Shown here: positions 35,903 through 54,596 of the stretch, in pieces
Position numbering within the stretch: the first letter of the stretch is position 1
How the letters are laid out: each line of letters opens with the position of its first letter
NCBI RefSeq assembly: GCF_002813555.1
Contig: NZ_CP025057.1
Coordinates: 1-64,000 of the forward strand
Source of the DNA: Spiroplasma floricola 23-6
GTDB taxonomy: Bacteria; Bacillota_I; Bacilli_A; Mycoplasmatales; Mycoplasmataceae
DNA length: 64,000 bases
Direction of reading: 5' to 3'
The notes under the pieces: model-generated
Told to the model about the DNA's origin: nothing
What the model saw: only the letters and a program-made list of their open reading frames with translations
The model's database searches: none
Position numbers and translations under genes: made by a program

Positions 35903-35946
35903 GTGGAAGTATGATAAACAAATGTTTATGATTACGTTAGGACCAC
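35903..35946 (+). promoter_or_regulatory. rplK-rplA leader structure, possible L1 autoregulatory site
   Basis: GTGG (35903-35906) can pair with CCAC (35943-35946), enclosing a hairpin ATAAAC (35914-35919)/GTTTAT (35924-35929) with asymmetric unpaired flanks. L11-L1 operons are known to be controlled by L1 binding to a leader of this general shape. The identity as an L1 site is an inference from position and fold. Confidence 0.4.
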
Positions 35947-35970
35947 AGCGAAAACAGGGAGGTGTTGTTC

Positions 35971-36408
35971 GTGGCAAAAAGAATCACACGTATAGCAAAA
36001 TTAGAATTTATGGCAATGCAAGCAAAACCTGGTGCAGAATTAGCTTCATTAGGAATTAACATGCCTCAATTCACACAACAATTTAATGACGCCACTAAAG
36101 ATAGAGCAGGAGAGGTAGTGCCTGTAGTTATTACAGCTTATGACGATAAATCATTTGATTTCGTTTTAAAAACTACTCCAGCAGCATTTATGCTTAAAAA
36201 AGCAGCAGGTATTCAAAAAGGATCATCTAAATCAGGAACTGAAGTAGTTGCAACTATTACAGCTGATGAAGTGAAAAAAATAGCTGAATATAAAATGCCT
36301 GATTTAAATGCAAATACAATTGAAGCAGCTATGAGAATTATTGAAGGATCAGCAAGAAATATGGGTATTAAAGTTACTGGAATGCCAGAAAAAGAAGGTC
36401 AAAAATAA
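35971..36408 (+). CDS. rplK: 50S ribosomal protein L11
   Basis: GTPase-centre ribosomal protein; 145 aa. Typical segments are the N-terminal [25 protein letters not shown] (proline-containing thiostrepton-site region) and the C-terminal [13 protein letters not shown] use GTG 35971, 6 bases after AGGGAGGTG; in-frame GTG 35962 lies inside that RBS. The stop overlaps rplA (TAATG). Confidence 0.95.
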   Translation: MAKRITRIAKLEFMAMQAKPGAELASLGINMPQFTQQFNDATKDRAGEVVPVVITAYDDKSFDFVLKTTPAAFMLKKAAGIQKGSSKSGTEVVATITADEVKKIAEYKMPDLNANTIEAAMRIIEGSARNMGIKVTGMPEKEGQK

Positions 36409-37094
36409 TGGCAAAATTAAGTAAAAAATTAAAAGTTGCTAATGAAAAAGTTGACAAAACAAAATTATACCCAATTGCAGAAGCTATAAAATTAGCAAAA
36501 GAAACTTCAATTACAAAATTCGATTCAACTGTAGAAATAGCTTTCAATTTAAATGTAGATCCAAGACATGCAGATCAACAAATTAGAGGAGCAATCGTAA
36601 TGCCTGGAGGAACTGGAAAAACTCAAAGAGTTTTAGTTCTAACAAAAACTAAAGTAAAAGAAGCTGAGGAAGCAAAAGCAGACTTTATTGGAGCAGAAGA
36701 TTTAATCCAAAAAATTGCAAAAGAAAACTGATTTGATTTTGACGTTATTGTTGCAACTCCAGAAATGATGGCAGAATTAGGAAAAATTGGTAAAGTTTTA
36801 GGACCAAAAGGATTAATGCCTAACCCAAAAACTGGAACAGTTACAATGGATGTAGCAAAAGCTTTAGATGAAATTAAAAAAGGTAAAGTTGAATACAGAA
36901 CTGACAAAGAAGGAAATGTTCATTCAATTCTAGGAAAAGTATCATTTAAAGAAGATAACTTAATGAAAAATTATTCAGCTCTTCTAGATGTAATTAGAAA
37001 AGCAAAACCAGCAGCAGTTAAAGGTACATATATTAAAAATATATCTGTATCAACAACTATGGGTCCTGGAATAAAAGTTTTAATTGAAAACTAA
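36408..37094 (+). CDS. rplA: 50S ribosomal protein L1
   Basis: Binds the L1 stalk of 23S rRNA; 228 aa. Family blocks [32 protein letters not shown] and [12 protein letters not shown] are visible. One TGA (36729) is Trp. Translationally coupled to rplK and followed by a terminator. Confidence 0.97.
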
Positions 37095-37099
37095 TTTTA

Positions 37100-37127
37100 A
37101 ATCTCACATAGGTGAGATTTTTTATTT
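37100..37127 (+). terminator. Intrinsic terminator after rplA
   Basis: AATCTCAC (37100-37107) pairs with GTGAGATT (37112-37119) with a 4-base loop, followed by TTTT. Confidence 0.88.
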
Positions 37128-37161
37128 TATAATTATTAAGAAAGATTAAGAGGCAATCCAA

Positions 37162-37959
37162 ATGAAGTGGTGATTTTCTGATTATGATGGAACAATCAAT
37201 TTAAAGCATAATGACTATATTGATTCAAGAGATTTAGAATTTATAAAAAGATGAATTGCAAAAGGTAATAAATTTGCAATTGCAACTGGTAGAATGGAAC
37301 ACGAAATCAAACCTGTTTTGCAAAAGGCACAAATTCCATATGATTATATGATTTGTAATAATGGTGCTGTTGTTTATGAAAAAGAATATGGAGTTATTGC
37401 AAATGCTTCTATTCCTATGGAATCAAGAAAAGAAATAATTGAATTATTTGATACTTTAAAAGAAAAATATATTTTAGGATATTGTTTAAAAGATAAAAGG
37501 ATGTCTTATTCAAAAATTGAGGAACCTGAAATTTACACAAATCCCTTTTTAAAAAAATATGCCCCAAGTGAGAATAATTTTGAACAAGGTAATGAAGATA
37601 TTTCTAACTCTCCTGATTTAAATTTGCTTTATTTCTATGTTCCTGATTCTAAAGTTTTACAAGTAAAGGAAATGTTAAACGGAAAAATAAAAGGATGTAA
37701 AGCTGTTAGAACTCATAAAAATGTAATTGAAATTATGAGAGAAGATGTCTCAAAAGCATATGGCATAAAAGTTATTCAACAATTAAAAGGTTTTGATACT
37801 AAAGATATTTATACAAGCGGAGATGGAGAAAATGATATTGAAATGTTGAAATATACAAAGAACTCTTTTGCAATGAAAGATCATCAACCTAACGTTGATA
37901 AAGCAGCGAGTTATATAATTAAAAATGTTTTTGAAATTGAAGGCTTTGAAAAAAATTAA
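37162..37959 (+). CDS. HAD-superfamily phosphatase, Cof type
   Basis: 265 aa cytoplasmic phosphatase of the Cof/YidA group. Motif I DYDGTI is at residues 7-12 (Asp7 nucleophile, Asp9), motif II is AIATGR, and motif IV is GDGENDIEML (about residue 220), with a C2B-type cap between. Two Trp codons are TGA. Members dephosphorylate sugar phosphates, flavins or other small metabolites; the substrate here cannot be predicted. Own unit between terminators. Confidence 0.85.
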
Positions 37960-37965
37960 ATTAGC

Positions 37966-37994
37966 TATTGCATTAAAGTTACTTTAATGCAATA
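37966..37994. terminator. Strong inverted repeat between the HAD gene and the MerR gene
   Basis: TATTGCATTAAAG (37966-37978) and CTTTAATGCAATA (37982-37994) form a perfect 13-bp stem with a 3-base loop. No long T-run follows, so it may be a weak terminator for the HAD gene, an operator for the MerR-type regulator, or both. Confidence 0.6.
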
Positions 37995-38036
37995 TACTTT
38001 AAATTGAGGAATATCCTTATAGAAAAGTAAAAGTAT

Positions 38037-38405
38037 ATGAAAAAAGTTTATATGAATGAGTTGGCAAATATTTTAAATATTAATGAATCTGCTTTAAGAT
38101 ATTATGATTCAAAAGGTATCTTACCAAAGGTACAAAGAGATGAAAATAATTATAGATTTATTGATTTTGAAGATTTAGATTACCCAAAAACAGTTATTTG
38201 TTTAAAAAAAACAGGTATGTCTTTAAAAGATATAAAAAAATATCTTTACTATGTTGAACAAGGTGATTCCTCTATAAAAGTTAGATATGAAATGATATTG
38301 AATCAAGAGAAAATGGTTTTAAATAAACTAAAAAATATTCAAGAAGAGATAGAATTTATAGAATATAAAAAAAGTTTTTATAAAAATAAACTTGAGAAAA
38401 AATAA
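38037..38405 (+). CDS. MerR-family transcriptional regulator (AdhR-like)
   Basis: 122 aa: winged helix-turn-helix at the N-terminus (MNELANILNINESALRYYDS), wing NNYRFIDFED, and a C-terminal coiled-coil of Lys/Glu-rich helix for dimerisation. A single Cys (about residue 55, in TVICLKKTGMS) aligns with the redox-sensing Cys of Bacillus AdhR (IKCMRNAGLS), known to sense aldehydes and electrophiles. It lies 12 bases before an aldo/keto reductase gene, the expected regulatory target. A short dyad AGGA-ATA-TCCT at 38007-38017 just upstream could be its operator. Confidence 0.82.
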   Translation: MKKVYMNELANILNINESALRYYDSKGILPKVQRDENNYRFIDFEDLDYPKTVICLKKTGMSLKDIKKYLYYVEQGDSSIKVRYEMILNQEKMVLNKLKNIQEEIEFIEYKKSFYKNKLEKK

Positions 38406-39409
<1,004 letters not shown>

Positions 39410-39489
39410 AAATATTTTTTTAAATCTAAAATTATTATTTAATTAAATTTAGTATTATTTTTATGTATTGAAAGTAGGTAAACTTTAAA

Positions 39490-40722
39490 ATGAAAATGAG
39501 TCAAGTAATTAAAGATTCTTTAGAGAAAGAATTAAAACGTCAACAAGAACATATTGAATTAATTGCTTCTGAAAACTATGTTTCAGAAGCAATTTTGGAA
39601 CTTAATGGTTCTATACTAACAAATAAATATGCTGAAGGTTATCCTGGTAAAAGATATTATGGAGGATGCAAATATATTGATGAAATTGAATCTTATGGAA
39701 TAGAGCTTGCTAAGACTTTATTCAAAGCTGATCATGCAAATATTCAACCTCATTCCGGAAGTCAAGCAAATGAAGCAGCGTATAGAACTCTTATAAAACC
39801 TGGAGATACTGTTTTATCAATGAGTCTTGATGCTGGAGGACACTTAACACATGGTTATCCAATTAATTTTTCAGGACAGCTTTATAATTTTGTATTTTAC
39901 AAAGTTAATAAAGAAACTGAAGAAATGGATTTTGAAGAAATAAGAGATTTAGCATTAAAAAATAAACCTAAACTAATATTGACTGGAGCAAGCAGTTATA
40001 CAAAAATAATTGATTTTAAAAAGTTTAAAGAAATCGCAGATGAAGTAAATGCATATTTTATGGTAGACATGGCACATATTGCAGGTTTAGTGGCAGGAGG
40101 AGTTCACCCTAATCCTTGTGAATATGCAGATGTTGTTACAACAACAACTCATAAAACTTTAAGAGGATCAAGAGGTGGTATGGTTCTTTGCAAACAAAAA
40201 TTTGCAAAGGAGTTGGATTCAGCTATTTTTCCTGGAATACAAGGTGGACCATTAGAAAATCAAATTGCAGGAAAAACTCAAGCGTTATATGAAGCTTCAA
40301 CACCTGAGTTTAAAGTTTATGCAAAGCAAATAGTTATAAATGCTAAGGCTTTGGCAAATTCACTTAAAAATAATGGTCTTAGATTAATTGCAAATGGTAC
40401 AGAAAACCACACTGTAATAGTTGAAGTTAAAGATTCTATAGGTATAACAGGAAAACAAGCAGAAACAATTTTAGAATCAATAGGAATAATTTCAAATAAA
40501 AATATGATACCTTTTGATAAAGAAAAACCAGTTCACACATCAGGTATTAGATTAGGAACACCAGCAATGACAACTAGAGGTTTTAAAGAAAACGAATTTG
40601 AAGAAGTGGGAAATATTATAGCAAGTGTATTAAAGAATCAAAGTGAAGAAAATTTAAAAAAAGCAAAACTTTCTGTATTAAACTTATGTCAAAAATTTCC
40701 AATATATAAAAATTTAAAATAG
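39490..40722 (+). CDS. glyA: Serine hydroxymethyltransferase
   Basis: PLP enzyme interconverting serine and glycine with tetrahydrofolate; 410 aa. Conserved blocks are [12 protein letters not shown], the PLP-lysine motif [10 protein letters not shown] (about residue 222) and GKRYYGGC. Start ATG 39490 is favoured by AGTAGGT upstream; ATG 39496 is in frame. An 80-bp AT-rich gap precedes it. No hairpin terminator is evident after the TAG stop. Confidence 0.97.
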   Translation: MKMSQVIKDSLEKELKRQQEHIELIASENYVSEAILELNGSILTNKYAEGYPGKRYYGGCKYIDEIESYGIELAKTLFKADHANIQPHSGSQANEAAYRTLIKPGDTVLSMSLDAGGHLTHGYPINFSGQLYNFVFYKVNKETEEMDFEEIRDLALKNKPKLILTGASSYTKIIDFKKFKEIADEVNAYFMVDMAHIAGLVAGGVHPNPCEYADVVTTTTHKTLRGSRGGMVLCKQKFAKELDSAIFPGIQGGPLENQIAGKTQALYEASTPEFKVYAKQIVINAKALANSLKNNGLRLIANGTENHTVIVEVKDSIGITGKQAETILESIGIISNKNMIPFDKEKPVHTSGIRLGTPAMTTRGFKENEFEEVGNIIASVLKNQSEENLKKAKLSVLNLCQKFPIYKNLK

Positions 40723-40799
40723 AATATAGTTTTATATTAGATTTGAAATTTGTAAAAAATATCTATTTATACAATAAATAATTATGTTATTATATTAAT

Positions 40800-40935
40800 G
40801 CTATTCGTACCGAAGAAAGTAACTGGGATTTATCCCTTAATTTGTTACCGAGGAATGAAATTACATATATAAATTGTAAGTTTTTACAATATTTATTGTA
40901 TTTTTAATTGACCTCGGAAATTATCTGAGGTTTTT
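40800..40935 (+). promoter_or_regulatory. Ribosomal protein L10 leader with terminator-like hairpin
   Basis: This leader of rplJ contains short paired elements typical of the L10(L12)4-binding leader: GTACCGAAG...GTTACCGAGG and GGGATTTATCCC. It ends with ACCTCGG (40911-40917) pairing with CTGAGGT (40925-40931) and TTTTT, an attenuator-like terminator. In firmicutes the L10-L12 complex binds such leaders to repress rplJL. TATTAT at 40788-40793 is a candidate -10. The whole 258-bp gap 40723-40981 holds nothing else that I can see. Confidence 0.75.
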
Positions 40936-40981
40936 ATTTTGATTTAAAAAAGCGAAAAGTAAAAAAAGGAGGTCGTTACGA

Positions 40982-41482
40982 GTGTCAAACGCAAGACCAG
41001 CTCATGCTAAAAAGAATGAGATAGTTAAAGATATTGCAAACAGAATCAAAAACTGTAAAGGTATGGTGATTGCTGAATACAAAAATTTAACTGTAGCACA
41101 AATGACAGAATTAAGAAACAAAGCTCGTGAACAAGGAATTTTTATTAAAGTTTATAAAGATTCTTTAGTTAGAAGAGCAGTTGAAGAATTAAAAATTAGT
41201 GGATTAGATGCTTACTTAATACAACAAAATATTTATATTTTTTCAGATGAAGAAGCTTTATATCCTGCAAAATTAGTTTCAGATTTTGCAAAAATAAATA
41301 AAGATTTAGTGCTTAAAGCAGGAATCTATGAAGGAAATATTATGGATACAGCAGCAATTAATGAAATTGCTTCTCTACCATCAAAAGATGAATTATACTC
41401 AATGTTTGCTTCATCACTTATTTACCCATTACGTCAATTTATGTTGACTGTAAAAGAAATAGCAAAAACAAAATCAGAATAA
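40982..41482 (+). CDS. rplJ: 50S ribosomal protein L10
   Basis: Base of the L7/L12 stalk; 166 aa. It starts at GTG behind a full AAGGAGG (40966-40972). The N-terminal NARPAHAKKNEIV and NCKGMVIAEYKNLTVAQ and a helical C-terminal tail that binds L12 dimers are visible. Controlled by the upstream leader. Confidence 0.96.
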   Translation: MSNARPAHAKKNEIVKDIANRIKNCKGMVIAEYKNLTVAQMTELRNKAREQGIFIKVYKDSLVRRAVEELKISGLDAYLIQQNIYIFSDEEALYPAKLVSDFAKINKDLVLKAGIYEGNIMDTAAINEIASLPSKDELYSMFASSLIYPLRQFMLTVKEIAKTKSE

Positions 41483-41543
41483 AATAACAATTAAGCGTAC
41501 AAATAGCAAATAATAAAAAAGAAAATATAAGGAGAAAAAAATT

Positions 41544-41909
41544 ATGGCAATTACAAAAGATGATATTATCAAAGCTTTAGAAGAAATGAAATTAACAGAA
41601 TTAAATGATTTAGTTAAAGCAATAGAAGATCACTTCGGAGTTGTTGCAGCGGCAGCAGTTGCAGCACCTGCAGCTGGAGCAGCATCAGCAGCACCTACAG
41701 AAGTTTCAGTTATGTTAACAAACCCAGGAGGAAACAAAGTTTCAGTAATTAAATTAGTTAAAGAAATGACTGGTTTAGGATTAATGGATGCTAAAAAATT
41801 AGTTGATGGAACATTACCTGTTGCAATTAAAGAAAACGTAAAAGTTGAAGATGCAGAAGAAATGAAAAAACAATTAATGGAAGCTGGAGCATCAGTAGAT
41901 TTAAAATAA
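41544..41909 (+). CDS. rplL: 50S ribosomal protein L7/L12
   Basis: Mobile stalk protein recruiting translation factors; 121 aa. N-terminal dimerisation region, an Ala-rich hinge (residues about 37-52) and the C-terminal domain with [22 protein letters not shown] are clear. RBS AAGGAG. A terminator follows, so rpoB is transcribed mainly from its own promoter. Confidence 0.97.
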   Translation: MAITKDDIIKALEEMKLTELNDLVKAIEDHFGVVAAAAVAAPAAGAASAAPTEVSVMLTNPGGNKVSVIKLVKEMTGLGLMDAKKLVDGTLPVAIKENVKVEDAEEMKKQLMEAGASVDLK

Positions 41910-41921
41910 TAAATTATTTAT

Positions 41922-41946
41922 AATAACCTTAAAGGTTATTTTTTAT
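41922..41946 (+). terminator. Intrinsic terminator after rplL
   Basis: AATAACC (41922-41928) pairs with GGTTATT (41934-41940) around a 5-base loop, followed by TTTT. Confidence 0.85.
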
Positions 41947-41963
41947 TTGAAGGGATTTTAATT

Positions 41964-42545
41964 ATGTCTAAATCATCAAAAATATATCTATTAAAAGATT
42001 ACATTACTAATGAAGGTATAGAAGTTGGTGAATATACTTATTTTTATAGTTTTAAAAATGAACAAGGTATAAAAGAATTTCAAAATAGAAATGTACTCTA
42101 TCATTTTCCAAAGATACATAAAGATAAATTAATAATAGGAAAATTTTGTGCAATAGCAGATGAAGTTAAATTTTTAATGAATGGTGCAAATCACAGAATT
42201 GATTTAGTATCTACTTTTCCTTTTGCTATGTTTGATGAATTTAAAGCAGATAAAAAGACTTTATTTCCTTCTAAAACAAAAGGTGATACTGTTGTTGAAA
42301 ATGATGTTTGAATTGGTTATGGTGCAACAATCATGCCAGGAGTTAAAATTGGAAATGGATCAATAATTGCAGCAAAAGCTGTTGTAACTAAAGATGTAAA
42401 ACCATATTCAATAGTTGGAGGTAATCCAGCAAAACTTATAAGAATGAGATTTGATGAAAATAAAATTAAAGAGTTAGAAGACTTGAAATGATGAGATGAA
42501 AGTATAGAATCAATACGTAGCATGTTAGACAAATTAACTAAATAA
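41964..42545 (+). CDS. Vat-like hexapeptide acetyltransferase (xenobiotic acyltransferase family)
   Basis: 193 aa left-handed beta-helix protein. [16 protein letters not shown] closely matches the substrate-site block of streptogramin A acetyltransferases (MNGANHRM...TYPF), with the catalytic His retained. [19 protein letters not shown] is the hexapeptide coil, VGGNPAK the acetyl-CoA site, and LKWWDE the C-terminal block. TGA codons are Trp. Family members include Vat, CatB and housekeeping sugar acetyltransferases, so antibiotic acetylation is possible but unproven. Its place between rplL and rpoB suggests insertion into a conserved locus, but its codon use and AT content match the surroundings. 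Confidence 0.8.
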
Positions 42546-42555
42546 TCTAAAAAAT

Positions 42556-42590
42556 GCAAAAAGATAAACAAGAAAAGTTTATTTTTTTGC
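42556..42590 (+). terminator. Intrinsic terminator after the acetyltransferase gene
   Basis: GCAAAAAGATAAAC (42556-42569) pairs with GTTTATTTTTTTGC (42577-42590), with one G-T wobble. The T-tract is included in the 3' arm. Confidence 0.75.
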
Positions 42591-42599
42591 TATTTCTTA

Positions 42600-42628
42600 T
42601 TGAATTTAGTTCAAAAATAATATAGAAT
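42600..42628 (+). promoter_or_regulatory. Candidate promoter of rpoB-rpoC
   Basis: TTGAAT (42600-42605) and TAGAAT (42623-42628) are separated by 17 bases, 41 bases ahead of the rpoB start. Confidence 0.5.
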
Positions 42629-42668
42629 TTGTTTGCGTATGTTTTATTTGAACGGGGGACAATAATAA

Positions 42669-46484
<3,816 letters not shown>

Positions 46485-46501
46485 TAAGGAGAAGTTTTAA
46501 T

Positions 46502-50251
<3,750 letters not shown>

Positions 50252-50280
50252 AAATCTTAAATTTCTAATTAAGAAAATAA

Positions 50281-50306
50281 AAAAATACCATTAGTTTGGT
50301 ATTTTT
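50281..50306. terminator. Bidirectional terminator between rpoC and the convergent membrane-protein gene
   Basis: AAAAATACCA (50281-50290) pairs with TGGTATTTTT (50297-50306). T-runs on each strand after the stem allow use in both directions; the minus-strand gene ends at 50307. Confidence 0.85.
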
Positions 50307-50660
50307 TTATTTTATCTCATTTTTTAGATCACATTCAAATTCATACAATGATGAAGCTACTATAAATAATATTCCTGATATAGGATTGAATAGTATAAGT
50401 GTAAATATTGAAAGTGTAAGATGAGCAGTTTCATTTTCAGTACCCACATTTTTTAAAGCTTTTTTTCCCATAATATACATAGGAATTAATCAAGCAAGTG
50501 GTATTAACATAACAATAAAAAAAAGTAAAAATCCAAAAAAATTTGATCTCATAGCAATTCCTAAAATTATAGCTGTAATAGCTAAAGATACTGCCATTAA
50601 AATAAGTACTATCAGATTTAAAATATTTCCTACTTTATAAAGTTTTGTTCTTGTTTTCAT
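50307..50660 (-). CDS. Small multi-spanning membrane protein, unknown function
   Basis: 117 aa, start ATG at 50660 behind AAGGAG (complement of 50665-50670); an upstream in-frame ATG at 50684 lacks an RBS. Three hydrophobic segments: NLIVLILMAVSLAITAIIL, FFGFLLFFIVMLIPLAWLI (Trp from TGA) and ILFNPISGILFIVASSLY, with a basic N-terminus (MKTRTKLYK). I recognise no family. It is transcribed toward rpoC, opposite to its neighbours; minus-strand TATAAT at 50732-50727 is a candidate -10. Confidence 0.7.
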
Positions 50661-50765
50661 TTTTCTCCTTAAATATAAATACATTTTTTTAACTTAGTGA
50701 GTTTTAAATTAATAAAACCCACGTATATTATACTTTTTAAATTAAAATAATAACTCTTTTTTTAA

Positions 50766-50771
50766 TATAAT
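50766..50771 (+). promoter_or_regulatory. -10 element for rpiB-upp
   Basis: A perfect TATAAT lies 34 bases before the TTG start of rpiB. The 144-bp divergent gap 50661-50804 is nearly pure A/T and probably also holds the promoter of the minus-strand gene. Confidence 0.5.
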
Positions 50772-50804
50772 AGTGTATATTATTTTTTAAGGGGGATTGG
50801 AAAT

Positions 50805-51230
50805 TTGAAAATTTTTATAGGAAATGATCACACAGCAACTGAAATGAAAAATAAAATAGTAGAATATTTAAAAACAAACGGACATGAAGTTGTAAATATT
50901 GGAACAAATTCTAATGATTCAGTAGATTATCCAGATTTTGGTAAAGAAGTTGCAACAAAAGTTGTAGAAGAAAAAGCAATGGGAATAGTAATATGTGGAA
51001 CAGGTATTGGAATATCAATATCTGCAAATAAAGTTAAAGGAGCAAGAGCAGCTCTTTGTTATGAAGATCAAACAGCAATTCTTGCAAGAGAACACAATGA
51101 CGCAAATATATTAGCACTTGGTGCAAGAATGATAGCAATTGAAAAAGCAGTTAGATTAGTAGATATTTTTTTAAATGCGAAATTTGAAGAAAGACATTCT
51201 TGTAGAGTAAACAAACTTAACAATCAATAA
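50805..51230 (+). CDS. rpiB: Ribose-5-phosphate isomerase B (RpiB/LacAB family)
   Basis: Interconverts ribulose- and ribose-5-phosphate; 141 aa. Family blocks GNDHTATEMKNKI, VDYPDFGKEVA, the catalytic-Cys loop ICGTGIGISISANKV and RAALCYEDQTA are present. TTG start behind GGGGGAT at the correct distance. LacA/LacB galactose-6-phosphate isomerases are related, but the single gene and motif set favour RpiB. Followed 14 bases later by upp, so the pair links ribose phosphate to uracil salvage. Confidence 0.9.
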   Translation: MKIFIGNDHTATEMKNKIVEYLKTNGHEVVNIGTNSNDSVDYPDFGKEVATKVVEEKAMGIVICGTGIGISISANKVKGARAALCYEDQTAILAREHNDANILALGARMIAIEKAVRLVDIFLNAKFEERHSCRVNKLNNQ

Positions 51231-51244
51231 AAGGGAGAAAAAAA

Positions 51245-51895
<651 letters not shown>

Positions 51896-51974
51896 TTATG
51901 AATAAAATTTTCATAGATTTTGCAAATTAATAGGAGTATTATTAACTAGATGGAACTTGATAAAGGTGATTATA

Positions 51975-52328
51975 ATGTTGTTTAAAAATAAAAGAACAAT
52001 TATATTTCTCACATTTATTTCAATAATTCTAGTTTTAATATCAATTCTTACTTTGTTTAAAGTTGTTGATTATACATTTATTACAGGGTATATTTTAGGG
52101 TCAATTTTTTTGTATATTTCTTTTATATTTATGAAATTATCAATAAAAGATTTAACTGCTAATTTAAACCCTTATAATTTCATGTTTTTTTCCACTTTAA
52201 GAGTTGGTTTTTACATTGTTCCATTCCTTATAAGTTTTTATTTACCGATTATATTCAATATATATGGACTATTAACGGCATTTTTAATAAATTGAATTCC
52301 TTTAATTTTTATAAATAAGCAAAAGTAA
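51975..52328 (+). CDS. AtpI-like membrane protein at the head of the ATP synthase operon
   Basis: 117 aa with four hydrophobic segments (IIFLTFISIILVLISIL; YTFITGYILGSIFLYISFIF; FFSTLRVGFYIVPFLISF; a final C-terminal segment). I chose ATG 51975, 7 bases after AAAGGTGAT; the in-frame TTG 51957 is less likely. Position before atpB matches AtpI (possible Mg2+/Ca2+ or assembly role in other bacteria), but sequence similarity cannot be judged by eye. Confidence 0.65.
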
Positions 52329-52373
52329 GTAAATTTTTATATGGTACCAAAAAAATAAAAAAAGGAGGTTTTT

Positions 52374-53150
52374 ATGTTCCTTTCAGAAAAAAGTGAAAGT
52401 ATGTTGGGCGTTTGAAGCTCAATAACACCTCAGCTTTTATCTATTCTATTAACTTGTATTATTATTTGTACATTTTGTATAGTTTATAATGTCAAAATCA
52501 GAAATTATAAAGAAGATAAAAAATTAACTGGTTTTTTAGTTTTAACAGAAATGTTTATTACTAAAGTTGAAAATATGGTAGTTACAATTATGGGAAAAGC
52601 TCATAGAAAATTAACACCATATGTTATGTATCTATTTATGTATATTATGGTTTCTTCAATAGTGGCAATTTTAGGTATAGAACCTTTAACTAGCTCATAT
52701 ACTGTAACATTCTCAATGGGAATGGTAACATTTATAGGTATTTATTACTATGGATTAAGATATCAAAAATTAGCTTTCTTTAAAAGATATTATAATCCAA
52801 TTGAAATTATTGGGCAATTCGTACCTCTAGTTTCAATTTCCTTTAGGTTATTTGGAAATATTCTTGGGGGAAGTATTTTACTAGGATTACTTTATGCTAG
52901 TTTAATAAAACTTCAAGGAAATATATTTTGACCAAGTGGTCCTGGAATGGTGTGAGAAGATAAATTAAGCTACTGATGAGCGGGATTTAATATCTTCTCA
53001 GTTATTTCACTTCCTTGATTACATTTATACTTTGACTTATTTGACGGAGCAATTCAATCGATAGTTTTCTCAATGTTAACTTTATCATATTGATCTGGAG
53101 CAAAAAATGGTGAAGGTGGAAATGAAGGAAAAGAAAAATTAGAAAGATAG
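52374..53150 (+). CDS. atpB: ATP synthase F0 subunit a
   Basis: Proton-channel stator subunit; 258 aa with five or six TM segments. The functional Arg lies in ISFRLFGNILGGSILLG (about residue 160), preceded by YNPIEIIGQFVPLVS. Several TGA codons in the C-terminal part are Trp. RBS AAAGGAGG is strong. Confidence 0.94.
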
Positions 53151-53171
53151 TTTATAAAAGGAGAAAAAATT

Positions 53172-53501
53172 ATGTTTGTAGAAACACTTACAACACTTAC
53201 AACAACAATGGGAGGTAACATTATTTCAGTTATGCCTCTTTATACAACTTTGTTAATGTTTTTAGCTGAAAAAACAACTGGTGATGGATTAAAATTAATG
53301 GGTGCAGGTCTTACTGGAATAGGTATGATCGGAGCATCAATAGGACAAGGACTAGTTGGATATGGTGCATGTATTGCAATTGGAAGAAATCCTGAAACTG
53401 CACCAAAAATCACTTCAACATTAATTATTACTGCTGGTTTTGCTGAATCAGGAGCAATTTATGCATTAGTTATTGCAATTTTATTAATTTTCGTAGCATA
53501 A
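53172..53501 (+). CDS. atpE: ATP synthase F0 subunit c
   Basis: Ring-forming proteolipid; 109 aa, longer than the usual 75-85 because of an extra N-terminal hydrophobic stretch of about 30 residues. Two TM helices with the polar loop [10 protein letters not shown], and the ion-binding carboxylate Glu in the second helix ([14 protein letters not shown]). RBS AAAAGGAG. Confidence 0.95.
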   Translation: MFVETLTTLTTTMGGNIISVMPLYTTLLMFLAEKTTGDGLKLMGAGLTGIGMIGASIGQGLVGYGACIAIGRNPETAPKITSTLIITAGFAESGAIYALVIAILLIFVA

Positions 53502-53517
53502 GAAAGGTGTGAGAATT

Positions 53518-54036
53518 ATGCTTTTAGTAACTGCAGGAATTCCTAACGTCATTGAAGGATTATTTCCTAATTTAGCTAATTTTATTGCACATATCTTATC
53601 CACAATAGTTATTTTGATATTACTTACAAAATTAGTTTATAAACCATTTAGAGAAATGATAAAAGAACGTAGAAAAAAAATTAATGAGCTATTAGATGAT
53701 GCTGCAGCAAAGCTAGCAAAAGCTAATAGAAATAATAAAGAAGCTTCTAAGTTTTTAGATTCTGCAAAAGAAGAGTCTAAACAAATTATTAATTCAGCTA
53801 AATTATCAGCAGATAATTTGAAATTAGAAATAATTGAAAATGCTAGAAATGAAGCTACAAATATTCAAACACATGCTAAACAAGCAATTGATTTTGAAAG
53901 AAATGAGATGCAAGAACAAATGAGACAAGAAGTAATTGATCTTGCATTCGTAGCAGCTGAAAAAATAATGAAAGAAAATATTAGTAAAGAAAAAAATGAA
54001 AAAATGATTAAAGATTTTATAAAAAGTTTGGACTAA
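53518..54036 (+). CDS. atpF: ATP synthase F0 subunit b
   Basis: Peripheral stalk; 172 aa: one N-terminal TM (FIAHILSTIVILILLTKLVY) and a long Lys/Glu-rich coiled-coil. I chose ATG 53518, 8 bases after AAGGTG, over GTG 53509, which is inside the RBS. 4 bases before atpH. Confidence 0.94.
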   Translation: MLLVTAGIPNVIEGLFPNLANFIAHILSTIVILILLTKLVYKPFREMIKERRKKINELLDDAAAKLAKANRNNKEASKFLDSAKEESKQIINSAKLSADNLKLEIIENARNEATNIQTHAKQAIDFERNEMQEQMRQEVIDLAFVAAEKIMKENISKEKNEKMIKDFIKSLD

Positions 54037-54040
54037 TTAA

Positions 54041-54586
54041 ATGATAAAACAAGGTCTAATTAATAATTGAGCAACAGCAATTTGTGAATTGGCAATTGAG
54101 GAAAATAAAGTTAAATCATTTATAGAAACATTGGAAAATCTAAAAAATATTTTTGAAGAAAATGAAGAAGCTATAGTTTTTTTATCAAACAAATTTGTTC
54201 CTTTAAAAAGGAGAATAAATTTTATTAATGAGATTTTTAAAAAAGAAATAGATATATTACTTTTAAATTGTTTAAAACTAATAATTGAAAGAGAAAATTT
54301 CTCATCTGTGAATTATATTTTTAAAGCTTCAATAGATAAACTTTGAAAAACTTTGAAAATTGAAAAGGGAATTGTTTATTCAACAATTGAAATAGATAAA
54401 AAATCTATTTCAGAAATAGAAGAAAAAATTCATAAAAAAATAAATCAACAAATAAAATTGGAAAATAAAATTGACAATTCATTAATTGCTGGAATCAGAA
54501 TTGAAGTTGCCAATAATATTTTTGACTATTCATTAAAAGGAAAAGTTGAAAATATGAAAAACAGTATTTTAGAAAATAGAAAATAG
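54041..54586 (+). CDS. atpH: ATP synthase F1 delta subunit
   Basis: Connects F1 to the b stalk; 181 aa. Starts MIKQGLINNWATAICELA with TGA-coded Trp, which hides the first 16 residues from a standard-code reading. The C-terminal VANNIFDYSLKGKVENMK corresponds to the conserved family end (D.SvrgkL..l). Confidence 0.9.
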
Positions 54587-54596
54587 AGGTGATTAC

